Part shown: piece after piece, positions 55,614 through 63,860 of the stretch | How positions within the stretch are numbered: position 1 is the first letter of the stretch | Layout: each line of letters opens with the position of its first letter | Made by a program: the position numbers and the translations under genes | Notes under the pieces: generated by a model | Told to the model about the DNA's origin: nothing | What the model saw: only the letters and a program-made list of their open reading frames with translations | Databases searched by the model: none | Origin: Acidiferrum sp963764675 | GTDB taxonomy: Bacteria; Acidobacteriota; Terriglobia; Acidiferrales; UBA7541 | Assembly: GCA_963764675.1 (NCBI GenBank) | Contig: CAVXTQ010000010.1 | Span: 62,001 to 126,000, forward strand | Direction of reading: 5' to 3' | Length of the DNA stretch: 64,000 bases

Positions 55614-56978
55614 CTATAGAGTGGCTAGGTCGGCGTAGAAGTGGGCTATGGCTTTGATGCCGCCGAAGTAATTTTCCAGGGCTAGGTGCTCGTCGGGCGC
55701 GTGGGCGTTTTCGTCGGGTAGGCCGAAGCCGATCAGGACGCAAGGCACCTTGAAGGTGTCGTGCATCTGGGTGACGAAGGGAATGGAGCCGCCTTCCCGG
55801 ATGAAAACACCCTTCTTGCCGAAGCCCTTCTCGAGCGCGTTCTGCGCTTTCGCGAAAATCGGTGCTTGAAACGGCGCAGTCCACGGCTTGCCGGTGCTCA
55901 GAACCTCGAACTTACAAATCACCGTTTTCGGCAGCAGCTTGCGGATGTGTTTTTCAACGACCTTGGCGACCTTGTACGGGTCCTGGTTCGGCACCAAGCG
56001 CGTGGAGAATTTTGCATGGGCTCTCGATGGGATCACCGTTTTGGCGCCCTCGCCGCTGTAGCCGCCCCAGATCCCGTTGATTTCGAACGTCGGCCGCGTC
56101 CATAGCTGCTCGACGATCGTGAATCCCTTCTCGCCTGCATAGCCCGGTGCGCCGACAGCCTTCTCAAACTCTTTTTTCTTCCAGGGCAGCTTATTGAGCG
56201 CCTTGCGTTCAGCGGCGGGGATCTTCGCGACTCCGTCGTAAAAACCCGGGATCGTGACGCGAAAGTCTTTGTCGTGCAGCTTGGCAAACACCTCGGTCAA
56301 GATCGTGAGAGGGTTCGGCACCGCGCCACCGTAGACGCCGGAGTGCAAATCCCGGGCGGGTCCGGTCAGTTCGATTTGGTAGTAGTTCAATCCACGCAGG
56401 CCATAGGTGATGGAGGGCACACCTCTCGCCAGCATCGACGTGTCGGAGACGACCAACGCGTCGGCTTTGAGCTTCTCTTTATTTTTTTGCACGTAGTCCC
56501 AAAGGCTGACGCTGCCGACTTCCTCCTCGCCCTCGATCAGCACTTTCACGTTGATGGGCAGCTTGCCATCCACGCTTTTCAAAGACTCGAACGCTTTCAA
56601 GTGGATGTGCACTTGGCCTTTGTCGTCCGCAGTGCCCCGGCCAAACAGGTTGCCGTCGCGGACGGTTGGCTCAAACGCAGGGGAAGTCCAAAGGTCGAGC
56701 GGCTCCGCGGGCTGAACGTCGTAGTGACCGTAGAAGAGAACCGTCGGCTTGCCCGGCGCTTCCAGGGATTCCGCATAGACCAGTGGATGAAGATCCGTCG
56801 GAATCACTTGAACGGTTTTAAATCCGGCGGAACGCAGCTTTTCGGCCACCCAGCGCGCGGCTCGTTCGACGTCGGGCTTGTGCTCGCTCTTCGCGCTCAC
56901 GCTCGGGATGCGCAAGAACTCGCAGAGCTCGGCGAGATGCTGGTCGCGGTGACCTTCGATGAATTCAGCAAGGTTCAT
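55614..56978 (-). CDS. M20-family dipeptidase (carboxypeptidase-like)
   Basis: ATG 56978 gives 454 aa. Zinc ligands are clear: FYGHYDVQP, GRGTADDKGQVH, EGEEEVGS, and later VSDTSM and the His near the C terminus (ENYFGG is close). The dimerisation domain lies between (YYQIELTGPARDLHSGVY). It is an exo-metallopeptidase like PepV or dipeptidase. Its neighbours are a DUF169 gene and an exported DinB gene. Cytoplasmic; no signal peptide. Confidence 0.93.
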   Translation of the reverse strand: MNLAEFIEGHRDQHLAELCEFLRIPSVSAKSEHKPDVERAARWVAEKLRSAGFKTVQVIPTDLHPLVYAESLEAPGKPTVLFYGHYDVQPAEPLDLWTSPAFEPTVRDGNLFGRGTADDKGQVHIHLKAFESLKSVDGKLPINVKVLIEGEEEVGSVSLWDYVQKNKEKLKADALVVSDTSMLARGVPSITYGLRGLNYYQIELTGPARDLHSGVYGGAVPNPLTILTEVFAKLHDKDFRVTIPGFYDGVAKIPAAERKALNKLPWKKKEFEKAVGAPGYAGEKGFTIVEQLWTRPTFEINGIWGGYSGEGAKTVIPSRAHAKFSTRLVPNQDPYKVAKVVEKHIRKLLPKTVICKFEVLSTGKPWTAPFQAPIFAKAQNALEKGFGKKGVFIREGGSIPFVTQMHDTFKVPCVLIGFGLPDENAHAPDEHLALENYFGGIKAIAHFYADLATL

Positions 56979-57164
56979 AGGGGTCTCAGGGGTATGAGTC
57001 CTTCCCACTTATAAATTATAAGTACGTTCCGGTGATGCGAATGTTGCCGCTCGGAGATGAGTGCGGAACTCCCCGATGAAAGGCCCAAGCCACTAACATT
57101 ATTCTAGGGCCGGGTGAGGTTTCGGCACAAGTTTCCACATGCTGGTAGGAATATGGAACGCCAG

Positions 57165-57722
57165 TCAAAACGTGTAGTCCGGCGGCTTGATGCCTTTTAT
57201 CCGCAAGTAGACTTCGCACTGCGCCCGGTGATGCGCGGTGTGCACAAACATGTTGACGATCATGGCGCGGCCATCGGGATCGGTGTGCCCCTTCCAGGAC
57301 GGAATGTGCCAAGTATGCTTGAGCTGCTCAAGCGTAATTTGCGGCAGAACGGCGATCACGTAGTCGAAGGACTGCTCCAACATCTTGGTGGCCGATTGCT
57401 TGTCTGAGGGCGGCAACTTAGACAAGTCGATCGCAAACGGCGTCTGGATGCCTGTTATCTGCTGGAAACGAAACGCATTACCGACGGCTATGTGCACCAT
57501 CTGCTCGCCGAAGGTCATTTCGTCGGGGTTTGGCTTGAAGTCGTAGAATTCGGCGGGCATCGCGTTGGCAACCTCCAACGTAAACTGCTTGGAGATTTTC
57601 CAGTCGGCAACGAACTCCTGCATGTCCATGACCGAGCTGAGCTTGGCACTCTGCGCGGGCATACGTGAGGCAGTGAGTAACAGTACTGTTGCGGCCAAAG
57701 ACCAACGTGGCCCATTCAACAT
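57165..57722 (-). CDS. Exported DinB-family protein
   Basis: ATG 57722 follows GGGAGGT. A signal peptide (SLAATVLLLTASRMPA) precedes a four-helix DinB protein with MVHIAVGNAFRFQ and MFVHTAHHRAQCEVYLR, whose histidines form the usual metal site. 185 aa. Not a close copy of the DinB protein at 26.8 kb. It is divergent from the aldo/keto reductase. Likely a thiol- or metal-dependent enzyme of unknown substrate. Confidence 0.85.
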   Translation of the reverse strand: MLNGPRWSLAATVLLLTASRMPAQSAKLSSVMDMQEFVADWKISKQFTLEVANAMPAEFYDFKPNPDEMTFGEQMVHIAVGNAFRFQQITGIQTPFAIDLSKLPPSDKQSATKMLEQSFDYVIAVLPQITLEQLKHTWHIPSWKGHTDPDGRAMIVNMFVHTAHHRAQCEVYLRIKGIKPPDYTF

Positions 57723-57823
57723 AATTTCACCTCCCGAAAGACCTCTTGGCGGTATAACGGACCTCTCAGCAGTTCGTCTATACCGGTAGATGCTCGGAGT
57801 GTAGAAGGGGCCGGGAGGAAACC

Positions 57824-58693
57824 ATGAAGAGGCGAGAATTCATCCGGCATGGCGCTTGCGGCGCGGGTGCAGCTTGGCTGGCTTCGAGGGCATTTGCGAA
57901 AAACGTTCTGGCCATGCCTTTGGCGCAGAAATTCAGCGCCTCCGATACCGTGACGCTCGGGAAGACCGGCATCCAGACGAGCCGGCTGGCGATGGGCACG
58001 GGCACTGTGGGTACGGGTCATCATTCTCATCAGACGGCTCTGGGCATCGGAGGGCTTTCCGCGCTGCTTCAGAACGGCTACGACAACGGCCTACGATTTT
58101 TCGACGCGGCGGACTCCTACGGCAGCCACCCGCACGTGGCAGACGCGCTTAAGCACGTTCCCCGCGACAAGGTCACGGTGCTGACCAAGACTTGGGCGCG
58201 CGATCCTGCAACGGCCCGCGCCGACCTGGACCGCTTCCGCAAGGAGCTTGGCACCGAATACCTGGACATTTGCCTGATGCACTGCGTCACCGAAGCCGAT
58301 TGGACCGAGCAATTTAAAGGCGTGATGGACGCTCTGTCCGAGGCCAAGGAAAAGGGGATCATCCGCACTCACGGCTGCTCGTGCCATAGCATCGAGGCGC
58401 TGCGGGCGGCGGCCGAGTCTCCGTGGGTAGAGGTTGATCTGGTGCGCATGAATCCGATTGGATCGCACATGGATGCCGATCCCGACACGGTCGCGAGCGT
58501 GGTGAAAGAGATGAAGGCGGCGGGAAAGGGCATCATTGGCATGAAAATTCTGGGTCAGGGCGACATGCGGGACCGGCAGGACGACGGGCTGAAGTTCGCG
58601 TTGTCGCTGGGCTTGCTGGACGCGTTCACGATCGGAGCGGAGAGCAAAGCCGAGCAGGAAGACCTCATCAAGAGGATTGAGAAAGCTGCCTAG
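57824..58693 (+). CDS. Aldo/keto reductase with Tat-like leader
   Basis: ATG 57824 follows GGGAGG. The leader has MKRREFIRHG then a weak hydrophobic stretch (CGAGAAWLASRAFA), a twin-arginine-like signal. The reductase has TVTLGKTGIQTSRLAMGTG, the catalytic Asp/Tyr in FFDAADSYGSH, Lys in VLTKTWA and His in LMHCV. 289 aa. Several reductases of this kind in Acidobacteria are exported. It may reduce an aldehyde or ketone outside the membrane; substrate unknown. Confidence 0.92.
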   Translation: MKRREFIRHGACGAGAAWLASRAFAKNVLAMPLAQKFSASDTVTLGKTGIQTSRLAMGTGTVGTGHHSHQTALGIGGLSALLQNGYDNGLRFFDAADSYGSHPHVADALKHVPRDKVTVLTKTWARDPATARADLDRFRKELGTEYLDICLMHCVTEADWTEQFKGVMDALSEAKEKGIIRTHGCSCHSIEALRAAAESPWVEVDLVRMNPIGSHMDADPDTVASVVKEMKAAGKGIIGMKILGQGDMRDRQDDGLKFALSLGLLDAFTIGAESKAEQEDLIKRIEKAA

Positions 58694-58843
58694 GTTGCTG
58701 AAAGCGATAAAATAACCAGGAACGAAGAAACAGAGAAAACGAGGATCGCTCTGCGATTCTACTTTGGACACACGCTGCGATTGCAGAACACCTGTACCGT
58801 CGGTCAGTTGACGCCCCCTTCAGCCCCGCTTGAAGATGGAGCC

Positions 58844-59182
58844 ATGAGCCAAACCACTACTTTCACCGCGCCACGCCGCAGCGGGCGCGTGTTTCACAAG
58901 ATGCGCGTGCAAGCCGCAGGACGCGGCCACGACGGCCGAAAGTTCCGCGAAGTCTGCCAAACCGTAGTCGTGAATTCGCACGGCGGCCTTCTCCTTCTGA
59001 AGCACGAAATCGATGAAGGAGAGATGCTGGTCCTGACCAATCCAGACACGGACGAGGAGCTGGAGTGCCGCGTGGTGTTTCTAGGCGATGCCGGAGACAA
59101 AGGTCAGCGTGTAGGTGTTGAATTCTTAAGTCCAGCGCCGAGATTTTGGGGTCTTGAGTTCGGGGAGAACTCGCCGAATTAG
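58844..59182 (+). CDS. PilZ-domain protein (c-di-GMP binding)
   Basis: ATG 58844 is the sensible start (GATGGAG upstream). 112 aa. RRSGRVFHKMRV near the N terminus and VVVNSHGGLLLL match the RxxxR and (D/N)xSxxG motifs of PilZ. GHDGRKF and VEFLSPAPRFWG fill out the barrel. PilZ proteins bind cyclic-di-GMP and regulate motility or exopolysaccharide. No partner gene adjacent; the pilin operon is far away at 4 kb. Confidence 0.7.
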   Translation: MSQTTTFTAPRRSGRVFHKMRVQAAGRGHDGRKFREVCQTVVVNSHGGLLLLKHEIDEGEMLVLTNPDTDEELECRVVFLGDAGDKGQRVGVEFLSPAPRFWGLEFGENSPN

Positions 59183-59230
59183 TGCAGCACGCCGCGAGGC
59201 TTCAGTCATTGCGGCTACACAACTGCAGCG

Positions 59231-60619
59231 TTAGGCCTTGGGCGCGGCGGTGAAGATCTCAATCAGGCGTTCCGCGATTATCTTGTCCTCGCCGTCCTTC
59301 AGTTGCCAGACAGCAAAGCCAAAGCTATGTGGGTCGCGCGGCTGGCGCCGACTTTCGGGGTGAGCGTCACCGGCAGGCGCGTCCGGATTGCGTCCGCGCA
59401 TGCCACTGGCACCGGCGCCCATGCTGCCGATACCGATCGGACGACTGTCGGCCAGTTTCTGCATAACCTCCGGCCCAGTGATGTTGAGTTTCGACGGATC
59501 AATCTGCCAACTGTAACGCGGAGTGACATTGCCGAGAGCCTGCGGGTTGAACTGCCGAGGGAGCGCAGTGACCCCGAACTTCTTCACGGCATCGGTGATG
59601 ACCTGTGCACGTTCGTCGTAGATTTTGAGCGTAGCGTCGAGGCCTTCATTGACGAACATCTCGAGGGCCTTGAGCAAGCCTAGAATGGTCTCTTTACCTA
59701 CCTTACAGCAACGGCCGATGCGATCCTCCTGCGGGCTCATGTTCAGCAGCGAGTAGCGAATCAGCTCTTCCTTGCCGATCAACACGCCGGATGCCTGCGG
59801 TCCGCGGATGTCCTTGCCGCCGCTGAAAGTGACCATGTCGAAGCCGATTGCCGGATATTCCCAGAGCCGCTCTTTCGGCGGCACGTCGGCGGCGGCATCG
59901 TTGAACGTATAGATGTTGTGTTCCTTGGCGATGGCGACAGTTTCCGGGCCGCTGACCTTGCCCTTGTCGGACAGGATGTTGGCGAAGTGAATTGCCAACG
60001 TCTTCGGGTTGATGGCGGCAATCATCTCTTCGCGGGTCTCGACTTCGACCAGTTTCGCGCCGGTCTGGCGGATCTGGTGGTCGAACGGATACCGATGGCT
60101 CTTCTGGATGATGACTTCGTTTCTGGGAAAATTACTTACGTCGGGAATATCGCGCATGCGGGGCTCGAGATCCTCCGTCATCATTCCGGCGTAGCCGACG
60201 ACCATGGCTGCGGCTGCGCCGGCCGTCACCAGACCGGTGTAGCCGGCGGGGGACTTGCACAGTTTCGCGATGAACTTGCCGGCAGCAATCTCGAGTTCGT
60301 CGATCAAAACGAAATGCTCGTTGCCTCTGCGGATCAACTCCATGACCTCCGGCTTCATCACCGACCCGCCGATGACGGTTACGGTGCCATTGATGTTGAC
60401 GAGAGGCGTTACTCCAAGCTCGGCGTAGATGTCACCGGTAGAACCGAGGCCGGTTGTAATGGGTACGATAGGGCTGCCGTCGACATGGGAATTGCGTGTC
60501 TTGTGCTTTTTGCCGAAAACGCCAGCTGCGTTCAATCCGGACGGAGCGAACAGGCCGCCGCTGATGGCGCCGAGCGCGGCAAGAAACGAGCGACGACTCC
60601 AATCAAACGTCAGGTTCAT
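59231..60619 (-). CDS. Tat-exported SelA-like PLP-dependent enzyme (selenocysteine synthase/D-glucosaminate lyase family)
   Basis: AAGGAG precedes ATG 60619. The leader WSRRSFLAALGAISGG is twin-arginine. 462 aa, fold type I: TGLVTAGAAAAMVVGYA, YTFNDAAADVPPK (Asp of the cofactor), and FSGGKDIRGPQASG holding the PLP lysine. This belongs to the SelA/DgaE relatives that eliminate ammonia from amino or amino-sugar substrates. It follows a RidA-family gene with 33 bases between. An exported PLP lyase with RidA suggests that a reactive enamine is cleared in the periplasm. Confidence 0.9.
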   Translation of the reverse strand: MNLTFDWSRRSFLAALGAISGGLFAPSGLNAAGVFGKKHKTRNSHVDGSPIVPITTGLGSTGDIYAELGVTPLVNINGTVTVIGGSVMKPEVMELIRRGNEHFVLIDELEIAAGKFIAKLCKSPAGYTGLVTAGAAAAMVVGYAGMMTEDLEPRMRDIPDVSNFPRNEVIIQKSHRYPFDHQIRQTGAKLVEVETREEMIAAINPKTLAIHFANILSDKGKVSGPETVAIAKEHNIYTFNDAAADVPPKERLWEYPAIGFDMVTFSGGKDIRGPQASGVLIGKEELIRYSLLNMSPQEDRIGRCCKVGKETILGLLKALEMFVNEGLDATLKIYDERAQVITDAVKKFGVTALPRQFNPQALGNVTPRYSWQIDPSKLNITGPEVMQKLADSRPIGIGSMGAGASGMRGRNPDAPAGDAHPESRRQPRDPHSFGFAVWQLKDGEDKIIAERLIEIFTAAPKA

Positions 60620-60652
60620 GCGTGGCTCCTTTCAACTTCTATCGCGAGTGGA

Positions 60653-61240
60653 TTAATCAGCAGGCGAGGTGGGCGGAGTTATGACCATTGCGCTGCCGAC
60701 GACTTCAACCAGCGAATCACCGGGAATCCATTCGACAGCCATGCAAGCGCGGGATGGAGCTTTCCCCGGAGAGAAATAAGTTCCGTAGATCTTGTTCAAC
60801 GCATCGTACTGCGCTTTATGCGCATCGAATCGTGCCTTACCGGTCGGCGTGGGCATGCTGTCGGCCAGCGGCAGACAAAGAAACACGTTCAGATGAATGA
60901 TGCTGTCCATGTTGCTGCCTGCACGCTCGACGGACCTCTTAAGGGCATCCATCGTGCGGGTAACATGCTTCTCGAAAGGATCGGTTACGAGGACATGGTC
61001 GTCCTTACCGTAGCCGTCGTTGGAGCCCGTACCGGAGAAGTAGTAGATCCCATTGTGCGTATGGTTAACGCCGCCGGGGCGGCGAGGCGTGTCGCCGCTA
61101 GCTCCGCTCGCGGGTGCGCTACCTTGCGCAGGTGCGCCAGCCGAAGGAGCTTGCCGAGCGAAGAGTTTCGGTGTGCCGGTCACGAGGGCGGTCATCGCTG
61201 CGATCTTGCCAAGAAAGTTGCGTCGAGTGTCGATGTCCAT
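60653..61240 (-). CDS. Tat-exported RidA-family deaminase
   Basis: AAGGAGA precedes ATG 61240. The leader TRRNFLGKIAAMTALVTG is twin-arginine, then an Ala/Gly/Pro linker. The RidA domain has YYFSGTGSNDGYG, TRTMDALKRSVERAGSNMDSI and the conserved Arg in APSRACMAVEWIPGDSLVEV. 195 aa, longer than cytosolic RidA by the leader and linker. RidA hydrolyses 2-aminoacrylate-like enamines; first gene of an operon with the SelA-like enzyme. Its export is unusual. Confidence 0.92.
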   Translation of the reverse strand: MDIDTRRNFLGKIAAMTALVTGTPKLFARQAPSAGAPAQGSAPASGASGDTPRRPGGVNHTHNGIYYFSGTGSNDGYGKDDHVLVTDPFEKHVTRTMDALKRSVERAGSNMDSIIHLNVFLCLPLADSMPTPTGKARFDAHKAQYDALNKIYGTYFSPGKAPSRACMAVEWIPGDSLVEVVGSAMVITPPTSPAD

Positions 61241-61532
61241 GGGAATTCTCCTTCACTTGCCCAGTAATCTCACTTACTGCGGCGTTCGGCGATGAATCGC
61301 GAAGAATAGTACATCAGAAGTCCTGAGGATGACTCGCAGTTCGTCAAGTTTAAACCGTTTCAATTGCTTTGGATCCGCGGTCTGAACCGGCGAGCTGTGT
61401 GGAGAGGTGTCGCCGCTGCGATGAGGCACTCCGTCAGGGAGGCAAATTGAGTACAGGAATATGAATCCTGAACGCAACCGCTGCCTTTGGGAAGGTGTTG
61501 CAACTCCTTATTCCAGCGTAGAATACGTAACC

Positions 61533-61573
61533 GGAGGAGTGGGTGAGTGGTTGAAACCGGCGGTCTTGAAAAC
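61533..61573 (+). pseudogene. 5' half of tRNA-Ser(UGA): attachment-site scar
   Basis: 41 bases match the 5' half of tRNA-Ser(UGA) from the acceptor strand GGAGGAG through the D arm (GGT/ACC pair) to the anticodon loop CTTGAAA. After GAAAAC the sequence departs: the 3' anticodon strand, T arm and CTCCTCC acceptor strand are missing. A break at the anticodon is where many tyrosine integrases recombine. Confidence 0.65.
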
Positions 61574-62104
61574 GTACCGGAAATAGTCGGGTTGAGTGTT
61601 CTCAATCGCTTACATAGGTGCCGACCGGGGCGAGTTGGCCTGATTTGGGCGGCGTCGGTACAAAATTGGGCAACGGTTTGGGCAACCGAAATGCCCGCCG
61701 AATTTGTCTACGGTTCGTACTCCTAAAAACGGCTGGGCGCAAAGCGGGGCGGCAGGCGTTGGGCAATCTCAGGCCACCGGAGAAACCACTTGTTGCACGC
61801 GTTAACCTCGTCGCGAGTGTCTTTGCTCCCTTTAGCCTTCGAAATCCACGTAGTTGCAATGTTGGATAGACATCTCCAAAGGCGTGGATGCGGTCCCCAA
61901 CCCGAAAGTGGATGACGGTTCGATCTACCAAATATCATCCAGTGTCTTGGCCTGCTCAATGGTCTTGAACCGTTGACTTCAAATGTCCGGTTATGTGACT
62001 CATTCGGCGCTAGGACGGGCTTAATTCGACAGTCTCAGTCAATCAGATACCGACGTGGTATAGTCGCTTGGTTAGTCGCTTTCCGTTGAACAGGAACCGT
62101 GGCC
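61574..62104. other. Degenerate region after tRNA-Ser scar with short direct repeats
   Basis: No intact gene. TTGGGCAAC occurs at 61666-61674 and 61678-61686, and related TTGGGC(A/G) at 61635 and 61755, as in integrase arm sites. The core ATGTCCGGTTATGTGAC lies at 61983-61999. The minus-strand frames (about 61602-61959) have partly protein-like stretches (NKWFLRWPEIAQRLP) but no clear family. Confidence 0.5.
61983..61999 (+). repeat. Dispersed repeat core
   Basis: ATGTCCGGTTATGTGAC, matching the core at 62747 and 12799 at 14 of 17 positions each. Lies between the tRNA-Ser scar and a cytochrome gene. Confidence 0.5.
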
Positions 62105-62533
62105 ATGAACCAGACCGTTGTGTTTAGCGCTTTGCTCCTGGTTGTCTTCACAGCCAGCGCTAGTGATAGGCCGGCCGCGAACAAGGCACCGACTGAAACG
62201 GCTGCGGTGGCGTCCGGTAAGCAGACATATGTGGAATATTGCGCCGTGTGTCATGGTCCTGACGGAAGGGGTATGGGCCCAGCCGCGTCTGCGCTTAAGA
62301 CACCGCCCGCGGACCTCACCACGCTCGCCAAAAACCATAATGGCAAATTCCCTTACGAATATGTCGCCGGCGTCGTCCGTTTTGGTAAGCCGATCGTCGC
62401 TCACGGCTCTGCTGACATGCCCATCTGGGGTCCAATATTCGGCATGCGCGATAACGGTGATGAGGTCGCTCTGCGACGGCGTATCAAGAACCTTTGCGAC
62501 TTTCTGGCGACTCTACAGGAAAAAGAATCGTAA
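62105..62533 (+). CDS. Cytochrome c, class I, single haem
   Basis: ATG 62105 (a GTG six bases earlier is in frame). Signal peptide (VVFSALLLVVFTASA), then a haem motif CAVCH, GPDGRGMGPAASAL, and a candidate axial Met in SADMPIWGP. 142 aa. Close in type to small periplasmic c cytochromes of cytochrome oxidase or photosynthetic-type chains, distinct from the one at 53.7 kb. Monocistronic. Confidence 0.92.
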   Translation: MNQTVVFSALLLVVFTASASDRPAANKAPTETAAVASGKQTYVEYCAVCHGPDGRGMGPAASALKTPPADLTTLAKNHNGKFPYEYVAGVVRFGKPIVAHGSADMPIWGPIFGMRDNGDEVALRRRIKNLCDFLATLQEKES

Positions 62534-62721
62534 TTGAGTGTGACCCTACCGTGGTGGAGAGCCGCGTTAGGGCGGCAACATTTCAACCCTCTCGTAGGAC
62601 CCTGCAATACGTCGGGAACGTACACTCGCGATATTCCCTATTTACCAGGGCTAAGCGACCTCAGGTAAGCCACGACTGCTCCCGCATCAGACTTTTTATT
62701 TTGCAACGCGGAAATTCAGAC

Positions 62722-62778
62722 GGTTTCTTCACAGCTTCTACAGCAGATGTCCGGTAACCCGACTTGCCAGGAGTTGGC
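62722..62778 (+). repeat. Dispersed 57-bp repeat, copy B
   Basis: Matches the minus strand of 21882-21938 at 50 of 57 positions without gaps, including GGTTTCTTCACAGCTTCTAC and CAGGAGTTGGC at the ends. The core ATGTCCGGTAACCCGAC is at 62747. It lies between the cytochrome and globin genes, outside any gene. Confidence 0.6.
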
Positions 62779-62818
62779 CCGTCGCTGCTAGAGCCGGTTA
62801 CCGGTAAGGGAAACAATT

Positions 62819-63253
62819 TCAGCGATTCAAGACTGCGCCGCGCCTGCTTTCCAGGCGTTTCATGACTTTCTCCGCCTTGTCAGCCTTGACGCCCACTTCC
62901 TCCAGCGCCGCGCGAAAGTGCCTGAGAAAAGCATCGAAGTGAATGTCGTTCAGGCCCTGTTCCCTCGACTGCGCATGCGCAGCGGTAATATCTTTGCCTG
63001 TATATACGACCCGTCCGCCGAGGAGCATGGAGATAAACATACTCTGCCGCGCGCGCAGGTGCACCATATCGGTACTCTCGAAGAAGTGGCCGACACTTTC
63101 ATCGGCCAAGACTCTTCGATAGAAGGACTCGGTGGCCGCCCAGACTGTTTGTCTTCCGCCGATGAGGTCAAAGAGGTCGTCGATCATTTGATACTCCTGA
63201 ACGGAGAATGGAAACTGGTCCAGGTTCGAGATCAAGGGTTCGCTCGCAGACAT
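62819..63253 (-). CDS. Truncated-globin (group I) family protein
   Basis: Start chosen at ATG 63253; the frame also allows 63280 or 63364. 144 aa. The N-terminal region LFDLIGGRQTVW and FYRRVLADESVGHFF cover the B/C helices; the proximal histidine is His93 in ITAAHAQSREQGL, typical of truncated haemoglobins of group I. Haem-binding protein for O2 or NO chemistry. Divergent from a conserved hypothetical gene and near two cytochrome c genes. Confidence 0.87.
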   Translation of the reverse strand: MSASEPLISNLDQFPFSVQEYQMIDDLFDLIGGRQTVWAATESFYRRVLADESVGHFFESTDMVHLRARQSMFISMLLGGRVVYTGKDITAAHAQSREQGLNDIHFDAFLRHFRAALEEVGVKADKAEKVMKRLESRRGAVLNR

Positions 63254-63434
63254 TATTCCAGCTTTCTCGGTGGGTGTCATCGCCGGGTCAAACAGCAGCA
63301 GGGCTTGCCCTTGTTTGGCTCCCACCCTTGCCTCCGCCGGGCGTCCCAATGTGACCATCGGCACGAAAGGAAGTGACGTTCATCACAGTAAGGCTCCTCG
63401 CCGTGCGCAATTCTAGGAGCAAGGGGTTTCCCAC

Positions 63435-63860
63435 ATGACAAACGACAGGCGAAACGTCCTGGACGTGTTGAAGGCCGAATTGGAGTTCGTTGAAAATGCC
63501 GGTTATCACCACACCGCGCGAGCCGCTTGGCGCCCGCACTTTATGTTTCAGGATTCCCCGACCTGTTTGAATTTCGACCGCGCTCAGTTGGCAAAGCCAT
63601 GCAGTGATTGTGTCCTGATGCAGCTTGTACCTGAAGATCTCCGGGACAAGAGGGTTCCGTGCCGTTACATTACCCTAAACGAGAATGGAGAAACGATCGA
63701 TTCCTTCGACCGGACGGGCACGCAAGAGGAACAGGAGACCGCCGTAGCGTATTGGCTGAGAACCACGATCGCTCGGCTGGAGCGAGAGAGGTCGGAAGGC
63801 CGGAGGGATTCTCAACATTCTGAGGTCCACGTGCGGGCGAGGTTCGTTACTGGACGCTGA
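63435..63860 (+). CDS. Conserved hypothetical protein with cysteine motif
   Basis: 141 aa. VLDVLKAELEFVENAGYHHTARAAWRP, FQDSPTCLNF, then CSDCVLMQLVPEDLRDKRVPC, and a charged helix at the end (RTTIARLERERSEGRRDS). Cysteines at FQDSPTC, CSDC and VPC may bind metal. I have no named family for it; the pattern seems conserved in soil bacteria. Divergent from the globin gene. Confidence 0.7.
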   Translation: MTNDRRNVLDVLKAELEFVENAGYHHTARAAWRPHFMFQDSPTCLNFDRAQLAKPCSDCVLMQLVPEDLRDKRVPCRYITLNENGETIDSFDRTGTQEEQETAVAYWLRTTIARLERERSEGRRDSQHSEVHVRARFVTGR

